DNA of 64,000 nucleotides. It comes from Nocardioides astragali. Lineage in GTDB: Bacteria > Actinomycetota > Actinomycetes > Propionibacteriales > Nocardioidaceae. The notes beneath the pieces were generated by a model. It saw only the letters and a list, made by a program, of their open reading frames with translations. It was not told the origin of the DNA and ran no database searches. This document shows, piece after piece, positions 56,013 to 64,000 of this stretch. A program made the position numbers and the translations under genes. Every line of letters starts with the position of its first letter. The stretch's first letter is position 1. Where the stretch lies: contig NZ_JAFMZM010000002.1 of the NCBI RefSeq assembly GCF_024436375.1, positions 186,001 through 250,000 on the forward strand, given 5' to 3'.

Positions 56013-56305
56013 GGTGCGCTGAACTCCCTTCCAAGGCTCATCTGTCGATCAAACCCCATCGAAGACGGCCGAGCACTTGGCGGATTCACGAAATGGCGTG
56101 CGCGCTGACGACGCCCTCACCAAGCGACGACGCGCAGCGGGGAATCGTGTTCCGCTGTGGGGCCGGACGACGAGTCGCCGGGATCCTTGTTGGGAGAGTT
56201 ACGGAGGACGTAGCCACTTCTCGTCGGTTGTTCAGTATTCCGTGCGACATGGCCGCACTAGCGTCGTGCATGAGCATTTCTAGTCCTGAGAAAGACGGAG
56301 ACACC
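56013..56305. promoter_or_regulatory. Divergent promoter region, molybdoenzyme and aldehyde dehydrogenase
   Basis: 293 bases between two divergent starts. No known operator recognised; locally less GC-rich (around 56190-56290) as expected for promoters. Confidence 0.4.
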
Positions 56306-57751
56306 ATGAACACCTCTCAGTTCGGTCCCGACAGCGCGGCGGCTCCTTGGGTCATCGACCCCCACGAGCCTGACGCCGCGCTGGTGGTCAACCCGGTCAC
56401 CGAGGAGGTCATCGCGGCGTACCGTCGGGCGACCGAGGAAGACGTGGACGACGCGGTGACTAAGGCCGCTGCAGCGGCACGGGACTGGGGGCGGACCCCG
56501 CCCTCGGAGAGAGCCGACATCCTCATCAGGATCGCCGACGCCATCGAGGCCGAGGCAGATGAGTTCGCTCGGCTGGAGTGCGAGAACATCGGCAAGCCCA
56601 TCACGTTCGCCCGGGAGGAGATGCCGTGGGCGTGGGACGTGTTCAGGTTCAATGCCGGTGCCGCTCGCACGTCCCACGCGCCAGCCGCGGGGGAGTACGC
56701 GAACGGCAGCACCTCCTGGCTTCGGCGCGAACCGCTCGGCGTGGTCGGCCTGATCACCCCGTGGAACTACCCGCTTCTCATGGCGGCCTGGAAGATCGCA
56801 CCCGCGATCGCCGCCGGCAACGCGGTCGTGCTCAAACCCTCGGAGCTGACGCCGCAGACGACGATCAAGCTCGTGGACCTCGCGAACCGGTTCCTCCCGC
56901 CAGGCGTGCTCAACCTCGTCCTGGGCGACTCCACGGCCGGGAAGGCCATTGTCGCCCACCCGAAGGTCAAGATGGTTGCCATCACCGGTGACACCTCGAC
57001 GGGCAGGGCCGTGGCAGCACTTGCCGCCAACACGTTGAAGCGAGTGGGCCTGGAGCTGGGTGGGAAGGCTCCGGTGCTTGTCTTCGCCGACAACCCGATC
57101 CACGAGACCGCTCGCGACATTGTCGAGTTCGGGTTCGCCAACAGCGGCCAAGACTGCACGGCAGCCTGTCGGGTCATCGTCGAGGAGACGGCGTACGACG
57201 AGTTCGTCGACGCGTTCGTCGCCGCAGCGTCCAAGCTGCAGGTCGGCGACCCGACCGACGCCGACACCACGATGGGACCTCTGGTCTCCGAGCGCCACCT
57301 GGAGCGCGTCAGCGGTTTCGTCGACCGCGCACGAGAGTCGGGTGCCACCATCCGCATCGGAGGAGAGCGCCTCGACCGACCGGGCTGGTTCTACGCTCCG
57401 ACCGTCGTCACCGATGTCGAGCAGTCCTCCGAGATCATCCAGCGAGAGGTGTTCGGCCCCGTCGTCACCATCCAGCGGGGCAAGGACGAGGACCACATGC
57501 TGGAGATGGCCAACGACGTCGACTACGGGCTCTCGGCCAGCATCTGGACGACGAACCTGGGCCGAACCATGCGGCTCACACGCGAGCTCGACTTCGGGAC
57601 TGTGTGGGTCAACCAGCAGATCTTCACCGCCTCGGAGATGCCGTTCGGCGGCTTCAGGGACTCCGGCTACGGCAAGGAGCTGTCGGGGCACGGGATCGAC
57701 GAGTACTCGCAGTTCAAGCACGTCATGGTCAAGCCCGACCTCGACAACTAG
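56306..57751 (+). CDS. NAD-dependent aldehyde dehydrogenase (amino-aldehyde/betaine-aldehyde type)
   Basis: 481 residues. N153 in ITPWNYPLL, E250 in LELGGKAP and the nucleophile C284 in NSGQDCTAACR. That last motif is typical of gamma-aminobutyraldehyde and related dehydrogenases. ACGGAG lies five bases before ATG 56306; a longer in-frame extension to 56093 is not supported. It runs with the next dehydrogenase, 26 bases downstream. Confidence 0.92.
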   Translation: MNTSQFGPDSAAAPWVIDPHEPDAALVVNPVTEEVIAAYRRATEEDVDDAVTKAAAAARDWGRTPPSERADILIRIADAIEAEADEFARLECENIGKPITFAREEMPWAWDVFRFNAGAARTSHAPAAGEYANGSTSWLRREPLGVVGLITPWNYPLLMAAWKIAPAIAAGNAVVLKPSELTPQTTIKLVDLANRFLPPGVLNLVLGDSTAGKAIVAHPKVKMVAITGDTSTGRAVAALAANTLKRVGLELGGKAPVLVFADNPIHETARDIVEFGFANSGQDCTAACRVIVEETAYDEFVDAFVAAASKLQVGDPTDADTTMGPLVSERHLERVSGFVDRARESGATIRIGGERLDRPGWFYAPTVVTDVEQSSEIIQREVFGPVVTIQRGKDEDHMLEMANDVDYGLSASIWTTNLGRTMRLTRELDFGTVWVNQQIFTASEMPFGGFRDSGYGKELSGHGIDEYSQFKHVMVKPDLDN

Positions 57752-57777
57752 CCACACTCGTCGCAGAGAGGCGCAGC

Positions 57778-58896
57778 ATGACTGATCTCAAAGAGACACC
57801 TGTCCCCTCCACGATGCGCGCGACCGTGCTCATCGGGCATGGCGGGCTCGACAGGCTGGTCTACCGCGACGACGTGACGACTCCGTCACCGGGGGAGCGC
57901 GAAGTGCTCGTTCGCGTGGGCGCGTGCGGCATGAACAACACCGACATCAACACGCGCACGGGCTGGTACGACACAGCGGTGAAGACGAGCCTGTCCGAGG
58001 ACCTCGGCCTTCACGGACGCGACGACGATCCGGCGTCCTCGTGGAACCAGTCGTCAGTGACCTTCCCACGCATCCAGGGCGCCGCCGTCGTGGGATCCAT
58101 CATCGCCACAGGCCCAGAAGTCGACCCGACCCGGGTCGGACAGCGCGTGATGGTCGATCCCGCCGTACGCGATGCCTCGCTCCCGAAGCATGCGCAGATC
58201 TCGCAGTACCTCGGAAGCGAACGAGATGGTGGCTTCGCGGAGTTCGTCGCGGTCCCAGACGAGAATGCTCATGTGGTGGACAGCCACATGTCCGACGCCG
58301 AGCTCGCGACGTTTCCGTGCTCGTACGACACTGCGGAGGAGATGCTGGAGCGCGCTCACCTGGAGTCGGGCGAGACGATCGTCATCACCGGAGCAGCGGG
58401 TGGGGTCGGCACTGCCCTGATCCAGCTCTCACTCGTGAGAGGTGCTCGCGTCGTGGCGATCGCGAGTCCCTCCAAGCGCGAGCGCTTGCTCAAGCTGGGC
58501 GCTCACGAGTTCGTCCCCAGGGATGTGCCGGACCTGCAGGCCGCCGTCGAGGAGAAGATCGGGCCCAGGGGCGCGCACGTGGCCGCTGACGTCGTGGGAG
58601 GTGACATGTTCGACGTGCTGCTGAAGGTCTTGGCGCGTGCCGGCAGATACGCGACCGCCGGCGCCATCGGGGGTCCTGAGACCACGATCGATCTTCGCGA
58701 CCTCATCTACAAGGACCTCGAGATGTACGGGATCACGAACCCCACGCCCGAGACCTTCGCGCGTCTGGTCTCGCTCGTGCAGGCTGGCAAGCTGCGACCG
58801 CTGCTCGACGCGTCCTATCCGTTGGCCGAGCTCGCCCAGGCCCAGGCCGCCATGCTGAAGCGCACGCATGTCGGCAAGTACGTGGTGACGCCCTAG
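57778..58896 (+). CDS. Zinc-binding/quinone-reductase-type dehydrogenase
   Basis: 372 residues of the MDR superfamily. GROES-like part (VRVGACGMNNTDINTRTGWY), nucleotide loop GAAGGVGTALIQ near 205, and C-terminal HVGKYVVTP. The catalytic zinc residues are not clear (no GHE; GAAVVG instead), so it may be a zinc-free reductase. Probably co-transcribed with the aldehyde dehydrogenase. Confidence 0.88.
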   Translation: MTDLKETPVPSTMRATVLIGHGGLDRLVYRDDVTTPSPGEREVLVRVGACGMNNTDINTRTGWYDTAVKTSLSEDLGLHGRDDDPASSWNQSSVTFPRIQGAAVVGSIIATGPEVDPTRVGQRVMVDPAVRDASLPKHAQISQYLGSERDGGFAEFVAVPDENAHVVDSHMSDAELATFPCSYDTAEEMLERAHLESGETIVITGAAGGVGTALIQLSLVRGARVVAIASPSKRERLLKLGAHEFVPRDVPDLQAAVEEKIGPRGAHVAADVVGGDMFDVLLKVLARAGRYATAGAIGGPETTIDLRDLIYKDLEMYGITNPTPETFARLVSLVQAGKLRPLLDASYPLAELAQAQAAMLKRTHVGKYVVTP

Positions 58897-59197
58897 CTCG
58901 GAGCGCGACGCCGTCGGTCGCCGGGGTGGACGCTGCCACCGCGATCGTGGCGGCGACGCTCCTTCTGACCCCGCAGCTGGCCCTGTCGGCCCATCTCATC
59001 AGCGGGATGCTGACCGTTAGGCGCCGGCACCACAAGCACTGCTCACGTTCGTAAATGCACCGATGGTCGACAGCCACGGTTGCCAGTTCACTGGTGAGGT
59101 CGATGTGAGGTGGAGCACCCCTGCGAGGCACAAGCCCCGGACCACCTGCGGATGAGGACCTGCATCCGAGCGTCGCACCTACCTAAGGAGCAGCAAC
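58897..59197. other. 301-base gap before the betaine-type ABC operon
   Basis: Probably the promoter of the ABC operon. A short reading frame from GTG 58926 gives about 42 residues with a hydrophobic stretch (IVAATLLLTPQLALSAHLIS); no ribosome site, so not called as a gene. Confidence 0.4.
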
Positions 59198-60247
59198 ATG
59201 AGTCGGTTCGTTGTCAGCCGCGCCGCGCAGCGCGGGGCCAGGGGTCGGAGCGTCACGGCGCTCGTCGCTGGAGTCTCAGTCACCCTGCTCGCGGCATGCG
59301 CGCAGACGGACACGGGCGGATCGGCCTCGGCTGCCGGCTCCGATGTGGCCGAGGCCCTTCAGAAGGAGGGGGAGGTCGTCTTCATGAGCTCGGATGGCCA
59401 GCTGGAGAACGGCCTCCAGGCCAATCTCATGGCCAAGGTGATCGAGGAGCTCGGCGGCGAGGCAGGACTGCAGCCCATCACCGACTACACCGTCATGGCG
59501 ACCGCGATGTCCAAGGCGGACAACATGGCCGTCTTCGACTTCTGGCGTTGGCAGGCTCCCGACATCTGGGACAAGTTCGTCGAGAAGGACAAGACGATCG
59601 TCGAGCTCGGCACCACCGACTACAAGGGCGAAGAGGGTTGGTACGTGCCGACCTACGTCATCGAGGGCGACCCCGAGCGCGACATCGAGCCGACGTGTCC
59701 TGGCCTGCCGGACTGGAAGGCACTCAACGACTGCGCTGACGTCTTCGCCACCGCCAAGACGGCTCCGAAGGGGCAGTACATGGAAGGTGCCGAGTCGTGG
59801 GCGCCCTTCTACGGCGACCAGGAGCGCATCGACAACCTGAAGCTCAACTACGAGATGGTCTTCGCCGGCTCCGAGCCCGCCCTGTTCGCGGAGCTGAAGT
59901 CCGCCTACCAGCGCGGCGAGCCCTGGCTGGGCCTCATGTGGCGTCCGAACTACATGACGCAGATCATGGACCTCACCCGAGTGGAGTTCCCTCCCTACTC
60001 GGACGAGTGCTGGGGCACCACGTACGCCTGCCAGTGGCCGGAGACCGTCATCTACCAGCTCGCGTCGTCCGGCTTCGAGGAGAAGTACCCCACGGCCTGG
60101 AAGATCCTCCAGAACTACGAAATGCCGGACGAGCGTCTCAAGGAGCTCATGAGCTACGTGGTGGATGACGGGATGGACTTCCCTGACGCTGCCCAGAAGT
60201 GGATGGACGAGAACCCCGAGGTCTGGCAGGCCTGGGGAGACGTCTGA
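59198..60247 (+). CDS. Glycine betaine/quaternary-amine-type ABC substrate-binding lipoprotein
   Basis: 349 residues. Signal peptide with lipobox LLAAC (Cys34). The OpuAC/ProX-type domain shows DFWRWQAPDIWDKF, AESWAPFYGDQ and GEPWLGLMWRPNYM, rich in Trp/Tyr that could form a cation-binding aromatic cage. It binds a betaine-like ligand outside the cell. AGGAG lies before ATG. First of a three-gene importer. Confidence 0.85.
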   Translation: MSRFVVSRAAQRGARGRSVTALVAGVSVTLLAACAQTDTGGSASAAGSDVAEALQKEGEVVFMSSDGQLENGLQANLMAKVIEELGGEAGLQPITDYTVMATAMSKADNMAVFDFWRWQAPDIWDKFVEKDKTIVELGTTDYKGEEGWYVPTYVIEGDPERDIEPTCPGLPDWKALNDCADVFATAKTAPKGQYMEGAESWAPFYGDQERIDNLKLNYEMVFAGSEPALFAELKSAYQRGEPWLGLMWRPNYMTQIMDLTRVEFPPYSDECWGTTYACQWPETVIYQLASSGFEEKYPTAWKILQNYEMPDERLKELMSYVVDDGMDFPDAAQKWMDENPEVWQAWGDV

Positions 60248-60263
60248 CCTTCAGACGAACCTC

Positions 60264-62387
60264 ATGTCGCGCTGGAGCGAGTACGAGATGTCCAACCATT
60301 CAGTTCGGAGTGCCGGACCGCCACGTCGAGACTTGGACGATGACATGACCCACGAAACTGTTCCAGCTCGAACGCCGACGGCTGAGACCGCCGATGGCAC
60401 CGCGGACGCTCGCGGTGCCATCGGCTCCCGGCCCGAGATGAGGACGACCTCGCGACGGACGAGTCCGTGGCGGCCCAAGTCGTGGCACCTCCTCCCGCTC
60501 GTCGTCCTCGTGGCGCTGTTGTCAGCCGTTCTAGTCGGACAAACCGCCTTCCCCGATGCACTTCGGATCCAGGTGGGCAGCTGGTTCTCGCGTCAGTACA
60601 ACGAGTTCGTGGTCAGTGGGCGTTGGCTCTACGAGCCCATCGCAACTCAGCTCACGACACTGTTCGACACGTTGCTGAACTCGCTGACGCTCATCGCGGC
60701 GCCGGTCGTGGTCGCTCTTGTCATCTCCGCCGTCATCCTGCTCCGCGGCTTCAAGCTCGGACTGCTGGCTCTTGCCGCCTTCGCCTGGATCCTCCTGACG
60801 GATCTGTGGCAGCCGACGCTCGAGACCATCGCCTTCATGATCGTCGCGGTGGCCCTCAGCGCGGCAGCGGGACTGATGCTGGGACTCCTCGGGTCGGTCA
60901 ACTCGAAGTCGGATGCGGCCGTGCGGGCGCTTGTGGACGTCATGCAGGCCTTCCCGTCCTTCGCCTACATGGTGCCCGTGATCGTGTTGCTGGGAATCGG
61001 CAACACCGCAGCCCTGGTGGTGACCATCATCTGGGCTGCACCCCCCCTCGCGCGCATGACCAGCGTCGGCCTGAGAAGTGTCTCGCCCGACACGGTCGAA
61101 GCAGCAGTCGCGACGGGGGCGAGTCGACGACGAGTCCTCTTCGGCGTGAAGCTTCCCATGGCCTCGCACAGCATCCAGGCCGGCTTCAACCAGACCATCA
61201 TGTACGCCATTGCCATGGCGACCATGGCAGCAATGATCGGTGCCTCGGGCCTCGGGGTGCCAGTGTGGGGTGGGTTGGGGCGTCTCGCGTTCGGCGACGC
61301 CCTGGAGGGTGGAATCGCTCTGGTGTTCGTCGCGATCCTGCTGGACCGGATCAGCGCCGTCCACCCAGCAGGGAGCGACCGGTCCGGCTTCCGCCCCTCG
61401 AGGTCCAAACGCCGCTTGGTGGTGCGCGCGGCCACAGCCGCCGCGCTCACCGTCGGAACGGTCGCTGCCACCGTCGCGTTGCGCGGTCCGTGGCAGGACT
61501 TCGATGACCCGCCCTGGGACAAGGTCATCTCCCTCCGGGGTCCGATCGAATCGTTGATCGAGTGGCTGAACACCACGTGGGGCGAGCAGTTCGATGCTTT
61601 CCAGGCTTTTGTGCAGGAGCTGGGCCTGAACCCTCTCGGGACCCTCTTCACCAGCGTCCCGTGGTACGTCGTGGTGGCCGGCGTCGCGCTCACGTGCGCG
61701 GTCCTGGTGGGGAGACTCGCGGCGGTCGTCGCCGGCGTGGGTGTGCTCCTTATCGGTGTCCTAGGCATGTGGACGTCCGCCGCAGAGACTCTGGCCGTCA
61801 TCACCACGGCCATCGGCCTGGTCCTTGTCGTAGCCTTCCCGCTCGGCGTGCTCATGAGCATGAGCGATCGCGTGGAGGCGTGCTTCAAGCCCATCCTCGA
61901 CGTCATGCAGACCTTGCCGGTGTATCTCTTCGTCATCCCTGCAGTGATCTTCCTCGGGACCGGAGAGGTGGCAGGAACGATCGCCACGTTCATCGCAGCG
62001 TCTCCTCCGATGATGCGCTACACGAATGCCGCCCTGCGCAACGTAGACCCCGAGGTCGTCGAGGCATCGGTCATGGCAGGAGCCTCACCGTGGCAAGTCC
62101 TGACCCAGGTGCGTATCCCCCTCGGCCTGCCCACCTTGATGGTCGGCCTCAACCAAGCGGTGCTGCTGGCCATGGCGATGGCGGTCGTGACCGCCTTCAT
62201 CGGTTCGCCCGGCCTGGGACAGGACATTCTCTACTCGCTGCAGCGCTTCGACCTTGCGCGGGGCATCGAGGGTGGCCTGGCCATGCTCCTGGTGGCCGTG
62301 ATCATCGACAGAGTCTTTCAAGGCGCGGCACGGATGCTCAGCACAGTCACTCACACTTCAGAGGAACGGATCGAGGCGGAAGCATGA
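60264..62387 (+). CDS. ProW/OpuAB-type permease with two permease domains in one chain
   Basis: About 707 residues with two BPD_transp_1 domains. EAA-type loops appear twice, [20 protein letters not shown] near 280 and [20 protein letters not shown] near 600. Most related systems use one such permease as a homodimer, so this is an internal duplication or fusion. The start is uncertain: 60264, 60288 or 60345, none with a strong ribosome site. The stop overlaps the ATPase start (ATGA). Confidence 0.88.
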   Translation: MSRWSEYEMSNHSVRSAGPPRRDLDDDMTHETVPARTPTAETADGTADARGAIGSRPEMRTTSRRTSPWRPKSWHLLPLVVLVALLSAVLVGQTAFPDALRIQVGSWFSRQYNEFVVSGRWLYEPIATQLTTLFDTLLNSLTLIAAPVVVALVISAVILLRGFKLGLLALAAFAWILLTDLWQPTLETIAFMIVAVALSAAAGLMLGLLGSVNSKSDAAVRALVDVMQAFPSFAYMVPVIVLLGIGNTAALVVTIIWAAPPLARMTSVGLRSVSPDTVEAAVATGASRRRVLFGVKLPMASHSIQAGFNQTIMYAIAMATMAAMIGASGLGVPVWGGLGRLAFGDALEGGIALVFVAILLDRISAVHPAGSDRSGFRPSRSKRRLVVRAATAAALTVGTVAATVALRGPWQDFDDPPWDKVISLRGPIESLIEWLNTTWGEQFDAFQAFVQELGLNPLGTLFTSVPWYVVVAGVALTCAVLVGRLAAVVAGVGVLLIGVLGMWTSAAETLAVITTAIGLVLVVAFPLGVLMSMSDRVEACFKPILDVMQTLPVYLFVIPAVIFLGTGEVAGTIATFIAASPPMMRYTNAALRNVDPEVVEASVMAGASPWQVLTQVRIPLGLPTLMVGLNQAVLLAMAMAVVTAFIGSPGLGQDILYSLQRFDLARGIEGGLAMLLVAVIIDRVFQGAARMLSTVTHTSEERIEAEA

Positions 62388-63595
62388 CCACCATGACTAC
62401 TTCTGGCGCAGACACACGAAGTGGCGGAGCCAGCATCAGCGTCCACGACATGTGGAAGGTCTACGGGTCCCAGGCCAGCCGTTACCTGGAGGCCGTGCGC
62501 GCCGGCGAGGACACAGATCGTCTCGAGTGCACCAGCGCGGTGCAAGGTGTCTCGTTCGACGTCGAGCCCGGCGAGACCTTCGTCGTGATGGGCCTGTCGG
62601 GAAGTGGCAAGTCCACGCTCGTCCGTTGTCTGACCAGGTTGGTCGAGCCCACGGATGGGGTCGTCGACATCGACGGCGTCGACGTCCGGGCGATGACTCG
62701 ACGGCAGCTCAGCGACACACGACGCAAGGACTGGGCAATGGTGTTCCAGCACTTCGGCCTGCTGCCCCACCGCCGAGTCCTGCAGAACGTGGCCTATGGC
62801 CTGGAGGTCGGCGGCGTCGGTCGGAGAGAGCGTGAGTCGAAGGCCCGCGAGGTGATCGAGCTCGTTGGGTTGCGTGGTGTCGAGAACAAGTACCCACACG
62901 AGCTGAGTGGTGGGATGAAGCAGCGCGTCGGGCTCGCACGAGCTCTGGCTGTCGACCCCAGGCTGTTGCTCCTGGACGAACCCTTCAGTGCTCTGGACCC
63001 CCTCATCCGCACCGACCTCCAGGACCAGCTCCTTCGGCTCGCCAAGATCGTCAAGCAGACATCGGTGTTCATCACCCACGACCTTGCAGAGGCTCTGAAG
63101 GTGGGGGACCGGATCGCCATCATGAGGGACGGTCAGTTCGTCCAGGTAGGCACGCCGGAGGACATCGTCCTGCGGCCGAAGGACGACTACGTCCGGCGCT
63201 TCGCACTCGATGCCCCCAGAGCGAAGGTGGTGACGGCCCGCACGGCAGCGACGCGGGCAACGGTCGTGGGTGCCACGGAGACCATCGATGAGGCCAGGGC
63301 GCAACTCGTCGCGGAGGGGAGCACCTCGGTCGTCGTCCATGGAAGCACCCCCTTCGTGATCTCGGGAGAACGGTTGCGGCACGTCGATACTGGTCGCTCA
63401 CTCCAGGACCTGCGTGATGGACAGTTCGCCGTGGTGAGTCCCGACGCCAAGCTCTGGGACGTGATGAGCCAGATGACATCTACTGGCAACGCCGTCATCG
63501 TCCGCGACGACGACGGGGTCATCGTCGGCACCGTCGACGCCACCGCTGTGGTGATGGGCCTCGGAGTTCCCACCGCGGACGAGAATGCCGCATGA
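62384..63595 (+). CDS. Glycine-betaine-type ABC ATPase with CBS domains
   Basis: 403 residues. Walker [10 protein letters not shown], signature [15 protein letters not shown], Walker [13 protein letters not shown], as in ProV/OpuAA. The C-terminal about 120 residues ([40 protein letters not shown]) are a CBS pair, which in OpuA senses ionic strength. ATGA overlap with the permease. Confidence 0.93.
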   Translation: MTTMTTSGADTRSGGASISVHDMWKVYGSQASRYLEAVRAGEDTDRLECTSAVQGVSFDVEPGETFVVMGLSGSGKSTLVRCLTRLVEPTDGVVDIDGVDVRAMTRRQLSDTRRKDWAMVFQHFGLLPHRRVLQNVAYGLEVGGVGRRERESKAREVIELVGLRGVENKYPHELSGGMKQRVGLARALAVDPRLLLLDEPFSALDPLIRTDLQDQLLRLAKIVKQTSVFITHDLAEALKVGDRIAIMRDGQFVQVGTPEDIVLRPKDDYVRRFALDAPRAKVVTARTAATRATVVGATETIDEARAQLVAEGSTSVVVHGSTPFVISGERLRHVDTGRSLQDLRDGQFAVVSPDAKLWDVMSQMTSTGNAVIVRDDDGVIVGTVDATAVVMGLGVPTADENAA

Positions 63596-63818
63596 GCTCG
63601 GCCCCCGCGACGGCGTCACACGAGGTGCTCCGACCGACGTCGAGGTTGTTTTCGACAGCATCCCGATACGTCTTGGACATGCGACGGTCCGGCCAGCCAC
63701 TCGTTGGAAGCATTCCAGTTCAGGTCTCGTCACGGCGTCCCTAACGTGACATACATCAATGACTGGTCTCTCGTCGGCCAGCAGGAGTGGTTCTCGCGAA
63801 GCAGTTCGGAGGAAGTTC

Positions 63819-64000
63819 ATGACAGAGATCGGGCGTCCGGCCGACGCGACCCAGACTGACGTGCTGATCATCGGTGCCGGCCCCTCAGGCGCCACAGCAG
63901 CACGCATCCTGGCGGAGAGCGGAATCCGCGTCATCTGTCTCGAGCAAGGCGGCTGGGTGAGGCGAACGGACATTCCCAGCCAGAAGCCCGAGCGTGACGT
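63819..64000 (+). CDS. FAD-dependent oxidoreductase, N-terminus (partial, GMC-like)
   Basis: 60 codons before the window end. LIIGAGPSGATAARILAESG is the FAD-binding loop, followed by ICLEQGGW, as in GMC oxidoreductases (choline/alcohol dehydrogenases). GGAGGA lies before ATG. It follows the betaine-type importer by 223 bases, so oxidation of an imported alcohol such as a choline relative is possible but unproven. Confidence 0.65.
   Translation, partial: MTEIGRPADATQTDVLIIGAGPSGATAARILAESGIRVICLEQGGWVRRTDIPSQKPERD

Noticed and set aside
58926..59054. Short hydrophobic ORF before the betaine-type importer
   Set aside because: No ribosome site and no similarity; more likely promoter DNA.
1..64000. 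CRISPR arrays, rRNA genes, insertion-sequence transposases
   Set aside because: No regularly spaced repeats, rRNA-like sequence or transposase motifs were seen.

Overview
The window is GC-rich DNA from a high-GC actinobacterium. I would guess Propionibacteriales/Nocardioidaceae, with only modest confidence. The evidence is the many GTG starts, dense GTGA/ATGA gene overlaps, AGGAGG-type ribosome sites, tandem universal stress proteins, a DosR/DevR-type regulator and DUF1876 (Rv1738-like) proteins. No rRNA, tRNA or CRISPR array was seen.

1-31 kb: a hypoxia/dormancy region resembling the DosR regulon. It starts with the end of a pyruvate:ferredoxin oxidoreductase beta subunit, a GltD-like flavoprotein fused to a ferredoxin domain, phosphoketolase and acetate kinase. 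Next come a GNAT/PH-like/hydrolase operon, a universal stress protein, a TreT-like glycosyltransferase, and the arginine deiminase pathway (carbamate kinase, ornithine carbamoyltransferase, arginine deiminase, and an ArcD-type antiporter read divergently). Then follow a DosR-like response regulator without a nearby kinase, two DUF1876 proteins, three more universal stress proteins, a beta-CASP metallo-hydrolase, a MacB-type ABC pair and several small membrane proteins. Copies of a GGGAC-N4-(G)NCCC motif recur in the promoters. Phosphoketolase/acetate kinase and the arginine deiminase pathway both make ATP by substrate-level phosphorylation, so the set fits energy supply and protection without oxygen. 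Two decayed gene remnants lie at 27.2-27.4 kb.

31-39 kb: a CAAX-type protease, then an integrase / zinc-finger protein / excisionase module. Next to it is an operon on the minus strand, ABC importer (ATPase, two permeases, lipoprotein) plus an M24-family enzyme with all six metal ligands of the DMSP lyase DddP. This part looks richer in A+T than its surroundings and is probably acquired.

39-64 kb: a catabolic region. It contains a YjbR-like protein, CocE-type hydrolase, SDR, PucR/CdaR-type regulator, gamma-carbonic anhydrase, zinc alcohol dehydrogenase, and a tightly overlapping five-ORF operon (short leader ORF, SCP2-type thiolase, acyl-CoA synthetase, tandem PCC/DUF296 protein, FAD/Fe-S oxidoreductase). 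After that come an SMR transporter, 3-hydroxyacyl-CoA dehydrogenase, a DMSO/biotin-sulfoxide-reductase-like molybdoenzyme, aldehyde dehydrogenase, zinc-binding dehydrogenase, a glycine-betaine-type ABC importer with two permease domains in one chain, and the start of an FAD enzyme. Together this suggests uptake and oxidation of an osmolyte-like or acyl compound through CoA thioesters. The actual substrate cannot be read from sequence.
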